Below, one piece after another: positions 34,170 to 42,713 of a stretch of 64,000 nt of DNA (positions are counted from its first letter, which is position 1; every line of letters begins with the position of its first letter). A model generated the notes under the pieces. That model made no database searches. It saw only the letters and a list, made by a program, of their open reading frames with translations, and was not told the origin of the DNA. Where the stretch lies: assembly GCA_026225115.1 (NCBI GenBank), contig JAMFSE010000055.1, forward strand, positions 1 through 64,000, written 5' to 3'. The stretch is from Rhodovastum atsumiense. Its GTDB lineage: Bacteria; Pseudomonadota; Alphaproteobacteria; Acetobacterales; Acetobacteraceae. The position numbers were made by a program, and so were the translations under genes.

Positions 34170-35260
34170 GGGCGCTGGCCGTTGGGCAGAACCGTGTCGA
34201 TCGTCGGGATGGCCGACATGCCGGGGAGCAGCCGGCCGGCCAGTCCACCCTGATCGTCAATGGCGATTTTCACGGCGATGCGCTGGACGATTTTGGTGAA
34301 ATTGCCGGTGGCGTTATCCGGCGGCAGCAAAGCGAGTTCGGAGCCCGAAGCCGGCGATATCGCCACCACATGGCCGCGCAGCCGGTGCCCGGGAAACGGA
34401 TCGACCGTGATTGTTGCGGCATCGCCGATCACCACATGGGTGAGCGAGGTTTCCTTGTAATTGGCGATCACCCAGACCAGCGGCAGCTGCGCCAGCGTGG
34501 TGACCTGCGTGCCGGCGGCGATGAACTGACCCGGCAGCACCTGCCGGATGCTGATGACGCCGTCCGTGGGTGCGGTGATCATTGTGTAGCCGAGGTCGAT
34601 TTCCGCCAGTGTCAGCGATGCATTCGCGGCAGCCAAAGCGGCCTGGGCCTGCTTCATCTGGGGGGTTAGAAGATCGATCTGCCGGGCAACGGCCTCCACC
34701 TCCGCGCGGTTCTGCGCCAGCAATGCCGCCAGCTGGGCGTGCGTGGTCTCGATCCGTTCCACTTGTTCCTGCGAGGAGGAACCGGAACTGAGCAACCGTG
34801 ATTGCCGGGCGACATCGCGGCCGCCCTGGGTGAAGTTCGCTTCTGCCGCTGCAACGACTGCCTGGGCTGCCAGCAGATTGGCCTGCAGCAATGGCCGCTG
34901 CGCCTGCACGGTTTCCACCTGCGCCTCGGCCGAGGCGACGTTGGCCTGCGCCTGGGCGACGGCGGCGCGATAATTAGCGTCGTTGATCTGGACAATCAGC
35001 TGGCCGGCGCGGACATGGGCGTAATCCTGCACCGGAACGCTTTGCACATAGCCCGCGACCTGAGCGCTGAGCGGGGTGAGATCGGTTTGCAGATAGGCGT
35101 CCTCGGTGGTCTGGTAGCGGGATTCGCCCTGCCAGCGATTCCATTGCGTGAAGCAAAAATACAGGACCAGCGCCGCCAGGACGAAACTGAGTATCCGCCA
35201 GACCAGTCCGGGTATGTGGGGAAATTTCCATCTCGGCGGCGGCTCAGCGGGTAACGCCAT
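34166..35260 (-). CDS. emrA: Membrane-fusion protein of an Emr-type exporter (HlyD family)
   Basis: 364 residues: short cytoplasmic N-terminus, one membrane helix (about 17-36, ILSFVLAALVLYFCFTQW), lipoyl-like halves (DLTPLSAQVAGYVQSVPVQDYAHVRAGQLI and TDGVISIRQVLPGQFIAAGT) separated by a long coiled coil (about 95-200). It bridges EmrB to the outer-membrane duct across the periplasm. As first gene of the emrA-emrB-nodT operon it follows a TTGACA-type promoter at 35328-35356. No local repressor gene (MarR/TetR) is present. Confidence 0.92.
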   Translation of the reverse strand: MALPAEPPPRWKFPHIPGLVWRILSFVLAALVLYFCFTQWNRWQGESRYQTTEDAYLQTDLTPLSAQVAGYVQSVPVQDYAHVRAGQLIVQINDANYRAAVAQAQANVASAEAQVETVQAQRPLLQANLLAAQAVVAAAEANFTQGGRDVARQSRLLSSGSSSQEQVERIETTHAQLAALLAQNRAEVEAVARQIDLLTPQMKQAQAALAAANASLTLAEIDLGYTMITAPTDGVISIRQVLPGQFIAAGTQVTTLAQLPLVWVIANYKETSLTHVVIGDAATITVDPFPGHRLRGHVVAISPASGSELALLPPDNATGNFTKIVQRIAVKIAIDDQGGLAGRLLPGMSAIPTIDTVLPNGQRP

Positions 35261-35327
35261 ATCTTACTCCCTCCGCGCTTACATGCCCCGGCATCGGCCG
35301 CGACGCCGCCGTAATCTTCTCTCCATA

Positions 35328-35356
35328 ATTAGCTTGCGAATGGCCACCGTTGTCAA
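35328..35356 (-). promoter_or_regulatory. Candidate promoter of the emrAB-nodT operon
   Basis: On the minus strand TTGACA (complement of 35351-35356) and GCTAAT (complement of 35328-35333) are 17 nt apart, ending about 68 bp before the emrA start. The -35 is perfect and the -10 is moderate. Confidence 0.45.
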
Positions 35357-35475
35357 CGCGCCAAATGCCCAGCCAGAGGAATCTGACCAGGCATTCGGCG
35401 GCTGCTAATGATGGCTACGAGATCGGGCGCCGCTCCTGCCAGGCTGTGGCGCCTAGCCCGGCAGCGGGTCAAAAA

Positions 35476-35673
35476 TTACATATGGTTGACTGGGTCGCTG
35501 GCTGGAAAGCTCTCCTCGCCTGCGGCATCCACATCCGCATGCGCCTTTCTTTCGGCAATGATCTCCTCCGCCTTAAGCCAGAAGGTGGTTTCCTCACCCT
35601 CCGGAGAACCGGCCTCCTGCCACAATGCGTAGGCGCATTCCCGAATTTCCTGTTCTTCCGAAGTGTCGGACAT
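35476..35673 (-). CDS. DUF2934 domain protein
   Basis: 65 residues of the DUF2934 family: IRECAYALWQEAGSPEGEETTFWLKAEEII is the whole domain (about 9-39), followed by an acidic tail (ASDPVNHM). These small soluble proteins are common in rhizobia and acetic-acid bacteria, often near stress genes; no function is known. It stands alone between the pump operon leader and a 324-bp non-coding stretch. Confidence 0.85.
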   Translation of the reverse strand: MSDTSEEQEIRECAYALWQEAGSPEGEETTFWLKAEEIIAERKAHADVDAAGEESFPASDPVNHM

Positions 35674-35997
35674 TTCTCATTTTCCTTTCTGGCAGGCCGG
35701 TTTCAGGACGTGTTCGTGAGCGGCGCGCATTGTTAATGCCATGTGGGCGCCTGCGCGCTGATTTAAAGTTTTGGATGCCGGCGGCGAACCGCGAGAAGCA
35801 GCGCGCGCAATGTCATAATTTCGTTATACAGCCTGCGGATTTTTGGAAACCAAGCGGCGAGCCCCTGTCCGGATAATGTTGCCGTTTTAATTTTCGGTGG
35901 GACCAGGAGCCTAGCTTGCAAAGTTTTAATCCGCCTCCCCATTTTTAAATCTCAGCGCCGTCCAACTTTACCCCTGGTGAACTAGCGGTGGAGCAGC
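35674..35997. other. Intergenic region, no gene found
   Basis: 324 bp between the divergent DUF2934 gene and the duplicated-membrane-protein operon. It is more A/T-rich on its right half (about 35880-35960). I see no conserved ORF, RNA gene or strong dyad; the promoter of the plus-strand operon must lie here but no clear -35/-10 pair stands out. Confidence 0.4.
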
Positions 35998-36906
35998 ATG
36001 GCGCGTTCGAAAACCCTCGCCGGCCAGGATAGAGCGGTTGCACGGCCGCGTGCAGCGCAGCTGGCGCCGCAGGACGCTGGCAAGCGGGCAACGGTTAAAG
36101 CGGCGCAACGGCTTAACCGTAGCTCGGGCATTTTGGCGGCATCGGTTTTGATGGATAGCGCGGTTGAGCATTACCGCGGCGACTTTCAGAACCGGGCGAT
36201 GATTACGCCAATTCTGACATCACTGGTCGCACTCGCCGCTAGTCTGCACGGGCATGGCGATGATGCGGCCGGCAAGCACCATGCGCGTAGTTCGATCTTT
36301 TGGTTGACCGCTGCGACTGGCCTCGCCGGGACCGGTTTTCATTTATACAATGTCACCAAAAAACCCGGCGGGTTTTGCTGGCAGAATCTGTTTTATTCGG
36401 CCCCGCTCGGCGCGCCGGCGGCGATTGGGCTGTCCGGATTATTTGGCCTGCTGGCTGAACGGGTGCGCGACACGGCGCCGGCTGAAAACCCGAGACTGCT
36501 GGGACAAAGTGCCGGCCGCATGCTGGGGCTGACCACAGCACTCAGCCTGCTTGGCACCACCGGTGAGGCCGGGCTGCTGCATTTTCGCGGCGCATTTCAA
36601 AATCCGGCAATGTTTTTGCCGGTGACGCTGCCGCCCACGGCGGCGATGCTAATGGCTAGGGCGGCTGTCGGCGACGCCCGCAAGAACCACCGGTTCACGC
36701 GGTTCTGGCTGGGGCTTACCTCCGCTATGGGCATTGCGGGCGTTGGTTTCCATATTTTCGGCGTGTCGCGCGCCATGGGCGGCTGGCGTAACTGGCGGCA
36801 GAACATGGTGGATGGACCACCGATCCCTGCCCCGCCCAGTTTTGTCGGCCTGGCACTGGCCGGCCTTGCTTCCCTCGCGCTGATGCGCGCGCACCCTGAT
36901 GATTAG
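35998..36906 (+). CDS. Membrane protein of unknown function with an internal duplication
   Basis: 302 residues: a basic, disordered-looking N-terminus (1-40) and about six to eight hydrophobic segments. Two halves repeat at a constant offset of 137 residues: HYRGDFQNRAM (58-68) against HFRGAFQNPAM (195-205); LAGTGFH (109-115) against IAGVGFH (246-252); GGF..WQN (124-130) against GGW..WRQN (261-269). His58/His195 and His115/His252 are thus conserved in both halves and could bind a cofactor such as heme. I do not recognise the family. It is 6 bp before a thiamine-diphosphate enzyme gene and heads that operon. ATG with GGAG upstream. Confidence 0.75.
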   Translation: MARSKTLAGQDRAVARPRAAQLAPQDAGKRATVKAAQRLNRSSGILAASVLMDSAVEHYRGDFQNRAMITPILTSLVALAASLHGHGDDAAGKHHARSSIFWLTAATGLAGTGFHLYNVTKKPGGFCWQNLFYSAPLGAPAAIGLSGLFGLLAERVRDTAPAENPRLLGQSAGRMLGLTTALSLLGTTGEAGLLHFRGAFQNPAMFLPVTLPPTAAMLMARAAVGDARKNHRFTRFWLGLTSAMGIAGVGFHIFGVSRAMGGWRNWRQNMVDGPPIPAPPSFVGLALAGLASLALMRAHPDD

Positions 36907-36912
36907 GAGCAG

Positions 36913-38706
36913 ATGATGGCCCAAAATGTTTCGGAATTTGTGTGGAAGCGGCTGTCGGAATGGGGATTGAGCCGGGTTTTCGGCTATCCCGGAGACGGCG
37001 TCGGCGGCCTTGATATCGCGCTCGAGAAAGCTGCTGAATATATGCATTATGTCCAGGTCCGGCACGAGGAGATGGCGGCGTTCATGGCCTCCGGCCATGC
37101 CAAGTTCACCGGCCAGCCGGGGCTTTGCTATGCGACCTCCGGCCCGGGGGCGATCCATCTTCTGACCGGGCTGTACGATGCCAAACTGGATCACACCCCG
37201 GTGGTGGCGTTGATCGGCCAGCAGGCGCGCATCTCGCTCGGCGCCAGCTATCAGCAGGAGGTGGATCTGCAAAACCTGTTCAGCGACGTCACCGAATATG
37301 TGATGACGGCGAGTGTGCCTGGACAGGTCCGGCATATGATCGACCGCGCGGTGCGCATCGCCAGTTCGAAGCGTTGCGTTACCTGCGTCATTCTGCCCAA
37401 TGATCTGCAATTGCTGCCCTATGAAGACCCGCCGAATACCCATGGCGCCACCCATACCGGCATTGGCTACGCCATGCCGGCGCTGACGCCAGACGATGCA
37501 TTATTGCAGCAGGCAGCCGATGTTTTGAACGCCGGCAAAAAGATCGGCATTCTGGTGGGCGCCGGGGCTTTGCACGCCACCGATGAGATAATGGCCACCG
37601 CCGAACGGCTGGGCGCCGGCGTTGCCAAGGCCTTGCTGGGCAAGGCGGCGGTGCCGGATGATGTGCCTTATGTCACCGGCTCGCTCGGCCTGCTCGGCAG
37701 CAAGCCCAGCTGGGATATGCTCAAGGGCTGCGATGTTTTTTTCATGATCGGTTCGGCCTTTCCCTATTCGGAATTTTTGCCGGAGCCGGGCAAGGCACGC
37801 GGCGTGCAGATCGATATCGACCCGGCGAATCTGTCGCTGCGCTACCCGATGGAAATCAACATGGTCGGCGATAGCGCCACCACCTTGCGCAAATTGCTGC
37901 CGCTGTTGCAGCAGAAGACGGATTTGAGTTGGCGCGACGAGATTGAGAATAATGTTATTAAATGGTGGGAACTGCTGGAGAAGCGCGCCATGCATCCGGC
38001 CGATCCAATCAATCCGCAGCGGGTGTTCTGGGAGTTGTCGCCGAAACTTCCCGAGAACTGCATCATGACAGGTGATTCTGGTTCCGTCGCCAATTGGTAT
38101 GCGCGGGATATAAAAATGCGGCGTGGTATGAAAGGCTCGCTGTCCGGCGGGCTTGCGTCGCTGGGTGCCGGGACACCGTATGCGATTGCCGCGAAATTTG
38201 CTTTTCCGGAGCGCACCGTCATCGCCTTCATGGGGGATGGGGCGATGCAGATGAACGGCATCAATGAGATGATCACGGTGAAGAAATACTGGCGGCAATG
38301 GTCCAGTCCGAAATTCATTGTCCTGGTGCTCAACAACCAGGATTTGAACCAGGTGACCTGGGAGGAACGGGTGCAGCTGGGCGAAGGCAAGACGGAGTCC
38401 ACGCAGGCGATTCCGGATATGCCGTATCATAAATATGCGGAACTGCTTGGCCTGAAGGGGGTCTATTGTGATGATCCCGAAAAGCTTTCCGCCGCCTGGG
38501 ACGAGGCGCTGAACGCCGACCGGCCGGTGATTTTGGAAGTGCGCACCGACCCGAACGTGCCGCCGCTGCCGCCGCATATTACGTTCAAGGATGCGAAGAA
38601 TTTTCTGTCGATGCTGCCGAAGGAGCCCGAGCTCGCCAGTGTGCTGAAAGAGAGCGCGCGCGAAATGCTGGCCGGCGTGTTGCCGGGCAAGGGCAAAACG
38701 GAGTGA
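36913..38706 (+). CDS. Thiamine-diphosphate-dependent enzyme (acetolactate synthase/pyruvate oxidase-like)
   Basis: 597 residues in three domains: Pyr domain with the catalytic Glu in RHEEMAAF (about 50-57) and ATSGPGAIHLLTGLYDAKLD; central domain (about 195-340); PP domain with the ThDP motif GDGAMQMNGINEMIT ending in NNQDLNQ (about 442-475). The family includes acetolactate synthase, pyruvate oxidase and related decarboxylases; the C-terminus gives no clear lipid-activation helix, so the reaction is open. It shares a GTGA overlap with the next gene, tying it to an FAD-dependent dehydrogenase pair and a lactonase. Confidence 0.88.
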   Translation: MMAQNVSEFVWKRLSEWGLSRVFGYPGDGVGGLDIALEKAAEYMHYVQVRHEEMAAFMASGHAKFTGQPGLCYATSGPGAIHLLTGLYDAKLDHTPVVALIGQQARISLGASYQQEVDLQNLFSDVTEYVMTASVPGQVRHMIDRAVRIASSKRCVTCVILPNDLQLLPYEDPPNTHGATHTGIGYAMPALTPDDALLQQAADVLNAGKKIGILVGAGALHATDEIMATAERLGAGVAKALLGKAAVPDDVPYVTGSLGLLGSKPSWDMLKGCDVFFMIGSAFPYSEFLPEPGKARGVQIDIDPANLSLRYPMEINMVGDSATTLRKLLPLLQQKTDLSWRDEIENNVIKWWELLEKRAMHPADPINPQRVFWELSPKLPENCIMTGDSGSVANWYARDIKMRRGMKGSLSGGLASLGAGTPYAIAAKFAFPERTVIAFMGDGAMQMNGINEMITVKKYWRQWSSPKFIVLVLNNQDLNQVTWEERVQLGEGKTESTQAIPDMPYHKYAELLGLKGVYCDDPEKLSAAWDEALNADRPVILEVRTDPNVPPLPPHITFKDAKNFLSMLPKEPELASVLKESAREMLAGVLPGKGKTE

Positions 38707-39344
38707 CCAACCGCTTTCCCGGATATGACGTGCTTTCGAAACGTGAAGGCATGTCTTGGAACGATCCGACACGCCAAGCGATCGATGAACGGATTTCGGT
38801 AAAGGACGAGCCATTATTTTTTACAATTCAGGAATATCGGATTCTGCAGGCGCTGTGCGATCGGATTTTGCCGCAGGCTGAGGGGGAGGTTAAAATTCCG
38901 CTCGCCGCGCATGTGGACCGGCATCTGCAAATCAACGGCGCCTCCGGCACACGCTATGAACCCATGCCGTATGACGGAGACGCGTGGAAAATCGGGCTGG
39001 CTGCCTTGGATGCGGAAGCGCGAGAGAACTATGGCGTTCCCTTCTATGACCTTTGGCCGGAAAATGCGGACGCGCTGCTGACCCGTTGTCAGAACGGCGA
39101 GCTTGACAACGCCGCATGGCAAAATGTGCCGCCGGCGTTGTTTTTCAAGCGGCGCATCCTCGCCGAAATTCCCTCGGCCTTTTATGCGCAGCCTGCGGGC
39201 TGGAGCGAGATAGGGTTCGGCGGGCCGGCCAGTCCGCGCGGTTATGTCCGCATGCAGGCCGACCGGCGGGATCCCTGGGAGGCGGCTGAAGCCTATCCCG
39301 GAGACGGCGGCCGGACCGCGAAGATAAATGCAAAAATTCGCTGA
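38703..39344 (+). CDS. Gluconate 2-dehydrogenase subunit 3-like protein
   Basis: 213 residues of the subunit-3 family that chaperones or anchors membrane GMC dehydrogenases. FTIQEYRILQALCDRILPQ and AHVDRHLQI are typical, as is PSAFYAQPAGWSEIGFGGPASPRGYVR near the C-terminus. Most relatives carry a Tat signal; none is visible here, so export of the complex is uncertain. The start is GTG, overlapping the previous stop by 4 bp; the end overlaps the GMC gene by 17 bp. Confidence 0.87.
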   Translation: MTNRFPGYDVLSKREGMSWNDPTRQAIDERISVKDEPLFFTIQEYRILQALCDRILPQAEGEVKIPLAAHVDRHLQINGASGTRYEPMPYDGDAWKIGLAALDAEARENYGVPFYDLWPENADALLTRCQNGELDNAAWQNVPPALFFKRRILAEIPSAFYAQPAGWSEIGFGGPASPRGYVRMQADRRDPWEAAEAYPGDGGRTAKINAKIR

Positions 39345-40998
39345 GCTGCACAACGCCGAACCGAGGGCCGCGAATGGCCGCGCGCCGGATGTGATGGTGC
39401 CAGGCGGCTGGCTGCCAATGCGCGAATACCGCCAGGATGAGGAGGTGGATTTCGTTATCATCGGCACCGGCGCCGGCGGCGGCACGCTGGCCGCAAGACT
39501 CGCGGAGCAGGGTTTTTCCGTCATAGCTTTGGAAGCCGGGTCGTATTTTCGTCCCCTGGATGATTTCGCCTCCGATGAGACCGAGCAGAACAAATTATAC
39601 TGGCTGGATCGGCGGATTTGCGAGGGCGAAAACGCACTGACCATGGGCGGCAAAAATAGCGGCAAAGCCGTTGGCGGCAGCATGGTGCATTTCGCCATGG
39701 TCTCGCTGCGGTTTCGCCCGGAATGGTTTAAAAGCCGCAGTCAGCTCGGTTATGGCGCGGACTGGCCGCTCGACTGGCAGGAGATGTGGAAATATTACGG
39801 CGAGGTCGAGCGCGATTTGAGCATTTCGGGACCGGTTACCTACCCATGGGGACCTAAACGCCCGCGCTACCCGTACCGCGCGCATGAGGTAAATGCCGCC
39901 GGCATGCTGCTGGCCAAAGGCTGCGAGGCGCTCGGCTATGATTGGACCGAGACCCCGCTTGCGACCGTCTCCGCCCCGCGCGGGAAATCGCCGCCTTGCG
40001 TCTATCGCGGATTTTGCCGGTTTGGCTGTTCGACCAACGCCAAGCAAAGCACGCTGAATACGTATTTGCCGCGGGCGCTGGCGGCCGGTGCGGAAATCCG
40101 CGATCTGGCAATGGCGGGGCGCATTGAAGTGAACGGCGGCCGGACGACCGGCAGCGGCCGGGCGACGGGTGTGCATTATCATCGTGAAAATAAGTGGCAT
40201 TTTCAGCGCGCCCGTAATGTGGTGGTCGCCGGCTATGCGATTGAGACGCCGCGGCTGTTGCTGAATTCGGCGAGTGATCAATATCCGGATGGTCTTGCCA
40301 ATTCCTCCGGCCTGGTCGGCAAGAATTTGATGACGCAAAGCAATCAGGCGGTGTTCGGCAAAATGGATGAGGAGGTGCGTTGGTATAAGGGCCCGCCTTC
40401 GCTGACCATTACGGAGCACTGGAATTACGAGGACAGAGGCAAGGATTTTTTTGGCGGCTATTGCTGGATGGCGCAGGGCCCGCTGCCGATTGAATGGGCT
40501 TCGATCCAGACCGGTGCACGCGGGCTGTGGGGTGCAAAACTGCGCGAGGAAATGACCCATTACAACCATCAGGTCGGGCTGAAAATGGTCGGTGAAATGC
40601 TGCCCGATGAGCGTAACCGGGTAACCCTCGCCGATGAGACCGATCAGTATGGATTGAAGATTGCCCGCATCAGCTATTCCTGGCTGGATAACGACCGGCG
40701 CATGGTTAATCATGCGCTGAAGCAGATGCGCATGAGCCTGGATGCGATTGGTGCCAAGGATATTTTTGAGCAGAAGGATGATACCAATCATCTGGCCGGG
40801 ACCGCCCGAATGGGTTTCGATCGTGAAACCAGTGTCGTGAATGCTGATTGCCGGAGCTGGGATATTCCGAATTTATGGGTCTGCGACGGCTCCGTGTTTC
40901 CCACCACCGGCGGCGTCAATCCTTCGCTCACCATTCAGGCGATCGCGCTTCGGACCGCCGACCGGATCAAAATGCTGGCGGCGCGGGGGGAGCTATGA
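39328..40998 (+). CDS. GMC-family FAD oxidoreductase
   Basis: 556 residues. The FAD fold VDFVIIGTGAGGGTLAARLAEQGFSVIALEAG begins at about 38. A cysteine-bearing insert CVYRGFCRFGCSTNAKQS resembles that of gluconate/sorbitol dehydrogenases. The catalytic His is in NHLAGTARMG (about 489) and the Asn in GGVNPSLT (about 531). It likely oxidises a sugar or polyol with subunit 3. The cytochrome c subunit normal for gluconate 2-dehydrogenase is missing from the operon, so the electron acceptor is unclear. Confidence 0.9.
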   Translation: MQKFAELHNAEPRAANGRAPDVMVPGGWLPMREYRQDEEVDFVIIGTGAGGGTLAARLAEQGFSVIALEAGSYFRPLDDFASDETEQNKLYWLDRRICEGENALTMGGKNSGKAVGGSMVHFAMVSLRFRPEWFKSRSQLGYGADWPLDWQEMWKYYGEVERDLSISGPVTYPWGPKRPRYPYRAHEVNAAGMLLAKGCEALGYDWTETPLATVSAPRGKSPPCVYRGFCRFGCSTNAKQSTLNTYLPRALAAGAEIRDLAMAGRIEVNGGRTTGSGRATGVHYHRENKWHFQRARNVVVAGYAIETPRLLLNSASDQYPDGLANSSGLVGKNLMTQSNQAVFGKMDEEVRWYKGPPSLTITEHWNYEDRGKDFFGGYCWMAQGPLPIEWASIQTGARGLWGAKLREEMTHYNHQVGLKMVGEMLPDERNRVTLADETDQYGLKIARISYSWLDNDRRMVNHALKQMRMSLDAIGAKDIFEQKDDTNHLAGTARMGFDRETSVVNADCRSWDIPNLWVCDGSVFPTTGGVNPSLTIQAIALRTADRIKMLAARGEL

Positions 40999-41876
40999 AT
41001 ATCGAACTGGTACTGGACGCAAAGGCCATCATTGGGGAATCGCCGCTCTGGGTGCCGCCTGAAAATTCTTTGTACTGGGCAGACATCAAGGCGCCGGCGC
41101 TGCATCGGCTGAACCTTGCCAATGGCGAGCAGAAGCATTGGCCGCTGACGGCGGATATCGGCGGGTTCGCGCTGGATGGCCATGGCCGCGCGATGGTTGC
41201 GTTGCGCAATGGGCTGTATTGGCTGGATCTCGTCTCGAACGATCTCACGCTGCTGGCGCCCGCACCTTTCGACCCGAAACTGATTCGGTTTAATGAGACT
41301 GCCTGCGACAGCACCGGCCGCTTCTGGATTGGGGTGATGACGGACCCGGCCCCCGGCGTGCAGACCAATGCCGAGGCCATGTTGTACAGCTTCAGTGAGA
41401 TGGAAGGCCTGGTGGCGCACAGGGATTTCACCTATCTAACCAATGGCATGGCGTTCAACGCCGCGGAGACGGAATTCTATCTCTCACATAGCCACGCGCG
41501 CAAGATCTACAAATTCGTCTATGACAAATCCGCCGGAAAAATCGGCGCGCGGCGGGAGTTCGCCGCGCTCGGCAAGGATACCCCCGGTATTCCGGACGGT
41601 GCTGCCTTGGATGCGGCGGAAAACTACTGGTGCGCCATTCATGGCGGCGGCCGTCTGCACCGCTACACGCCGGGCGGCACACTTGCCGAGGAGATTTTTC
41701 TGCCGGTGAGCCAGCCGACCATGTGCTGCTTTGCCGGGACAAATCTCGACGAGCTTTACATTACAAGCGCCCGGGAAAAACTCAGCCCTGAAGATCTCGC
41801 GCGGGAACCCTATGCCGGCGGTCTCTTCCGTATCAGGCCCGGCGTTGCCGGGCAGCCTAAAAATTGGCGGGTCTGA
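40995..41876 (+). CDS. SMP-30/gluconolactonase family lactonase
   Basis: 293 residues from the ATG that overlaps the GMC stop (ATGA). A six-bladed propeller with metal ligands: Glu in IIGESPLW (about 14), Asn in RFNETACDSTGRFWIG, Asn in TYLTNGMAF and Asp in GIPDGAALDAAENYWCAIHGGGRL. These enzymes hydrolyse sugar lactones. Position directly after a GMC dehydrogenase fits a two-step route: sugar to lactone, lactone to acid. Sugar unknown. Confidence 0.9.
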   Translation: MNIELVLDAKAIIGESPLWVPPENSLYWADIKAPALHRLNLANGEQKHWPLTADIGGFALDGHGRAMVALRNGLYWLDLVSNDLTLLAPAPFDPKLIRFNETACDSTGRFWIGVMTDPAPGVQTNAEAMLYSFSEMEGLVAHRDFTYLTNGMAFNAAETEFYLSHSHARKIYKFVYDKSAGKIGARREFAALGKDTPGIPDGAALDAAENYWCAIHGGGRLHRYTPGGTLAEEIFLPVSQPTMCCFAGTNLDELYITSAREKLSPEDLAREPYAGGLFRIRPGVAGQPKNWRV

Positions 41877-41883
41877 CGGCCAG

Positions 41884-42592
41884 GTGGCACAAATCCGGAT
41901 TGGCATTTCCGGCTGGACCTATGCGCCGTGGCGCGGCGTGTTCTACCCTGAGGGGTTGAAGCATAAAAATGAGCTTGCCTTTGCCGCATCGAAATTCCGC
42001 ACCATCGAAATCAACGGCACATTTTATGGAACACAAAACCCGCGAGCTATTTGAAATGGTTCTAAGCGACCCCGGAGGATTTTGTCTTCTCTGTCAAGGC
42101 GCCGCGTTATCTCACGCATGTTTCGCGCCTGCGGAACGCAGCCGAACCGCTTGCCAGGTTGCGGCCGCGCGGCATGGCTTGCCGGAGACCAGCGTCTGGC
42201 TGGAGATTGATAAAAGCGCCCGCTGCGGCATGCGGTGGAAATCCGCAATGAGAGTTTCCGCGATAAGGATCAAGCTTCTGCGGCAATATAACATTGCGTT
42301 AGTATGGGCCGATACTGTCGAATGGCCGCGGCTGATGGAAGTAACGAGCAATTTCATTTATTGCCGCCTGCACGGGTCCGAAAAGCTCTATGCAAGCGGA
42401 TATGGCGCCAGGGCACTGGATGACGGGGAGCGCCGGGTGCGGTTTTAGGCGAAAGGCGATGAGCCCAAGGGCGCAGAACGCATCGGCGGCCCAGCCAGGC
42501 CCCGCAAATCCGGCCTTGACGTATTTTTATATTTCGATAACGATATAACTTTGGAGGCGCCAAAAAATGCGGCGGCGCGGCGTGCGCGTTAA
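41884..42592 (+). pseudogene. DUF72 protein, degraded
   Basis: It starts well (GTG, then AQIRIGISGWTYAPWRGVFYP and TIEINGTFYGTQNP) but is then broken by several lesions. A one-base loss at about 42041 moves the reading to a frame where TAA (about 42062) interrupts ...SYLKWF and TPEDFVFSVKAPRYLTHVSRLRNAAEP; some 100 codons appear deleted after that; further shifts occur around 42195-42290 before the tail NIALVWADTVEWPRLMEVTSNF. A TAG at 42446-42448 interrupts the end, which continues in frame to DVFLYFDNDI and the TAA at 42590-42592. The family is of uncertain function. The many lesions rule out simple sequencing error. Confidence 0.8.
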
Positions 42593-42713
42593 AGAAATTT
42601 CATTCTTTCGAAAGATATTTTCTTTTTCATTTTGTCGATAAACCGATTTCAACTGTGATTCTGATCACTGTCTATCTGGAATTTCATTTCAATGACCGGT
42701 AGTATCGATACCA

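Noticed and set aside
37501-38814. 437-codon minus-strand ORF
   Set aside because: Antisense of the ThDP-enzyme gene, with His/Arg-rich sequence and no domain.
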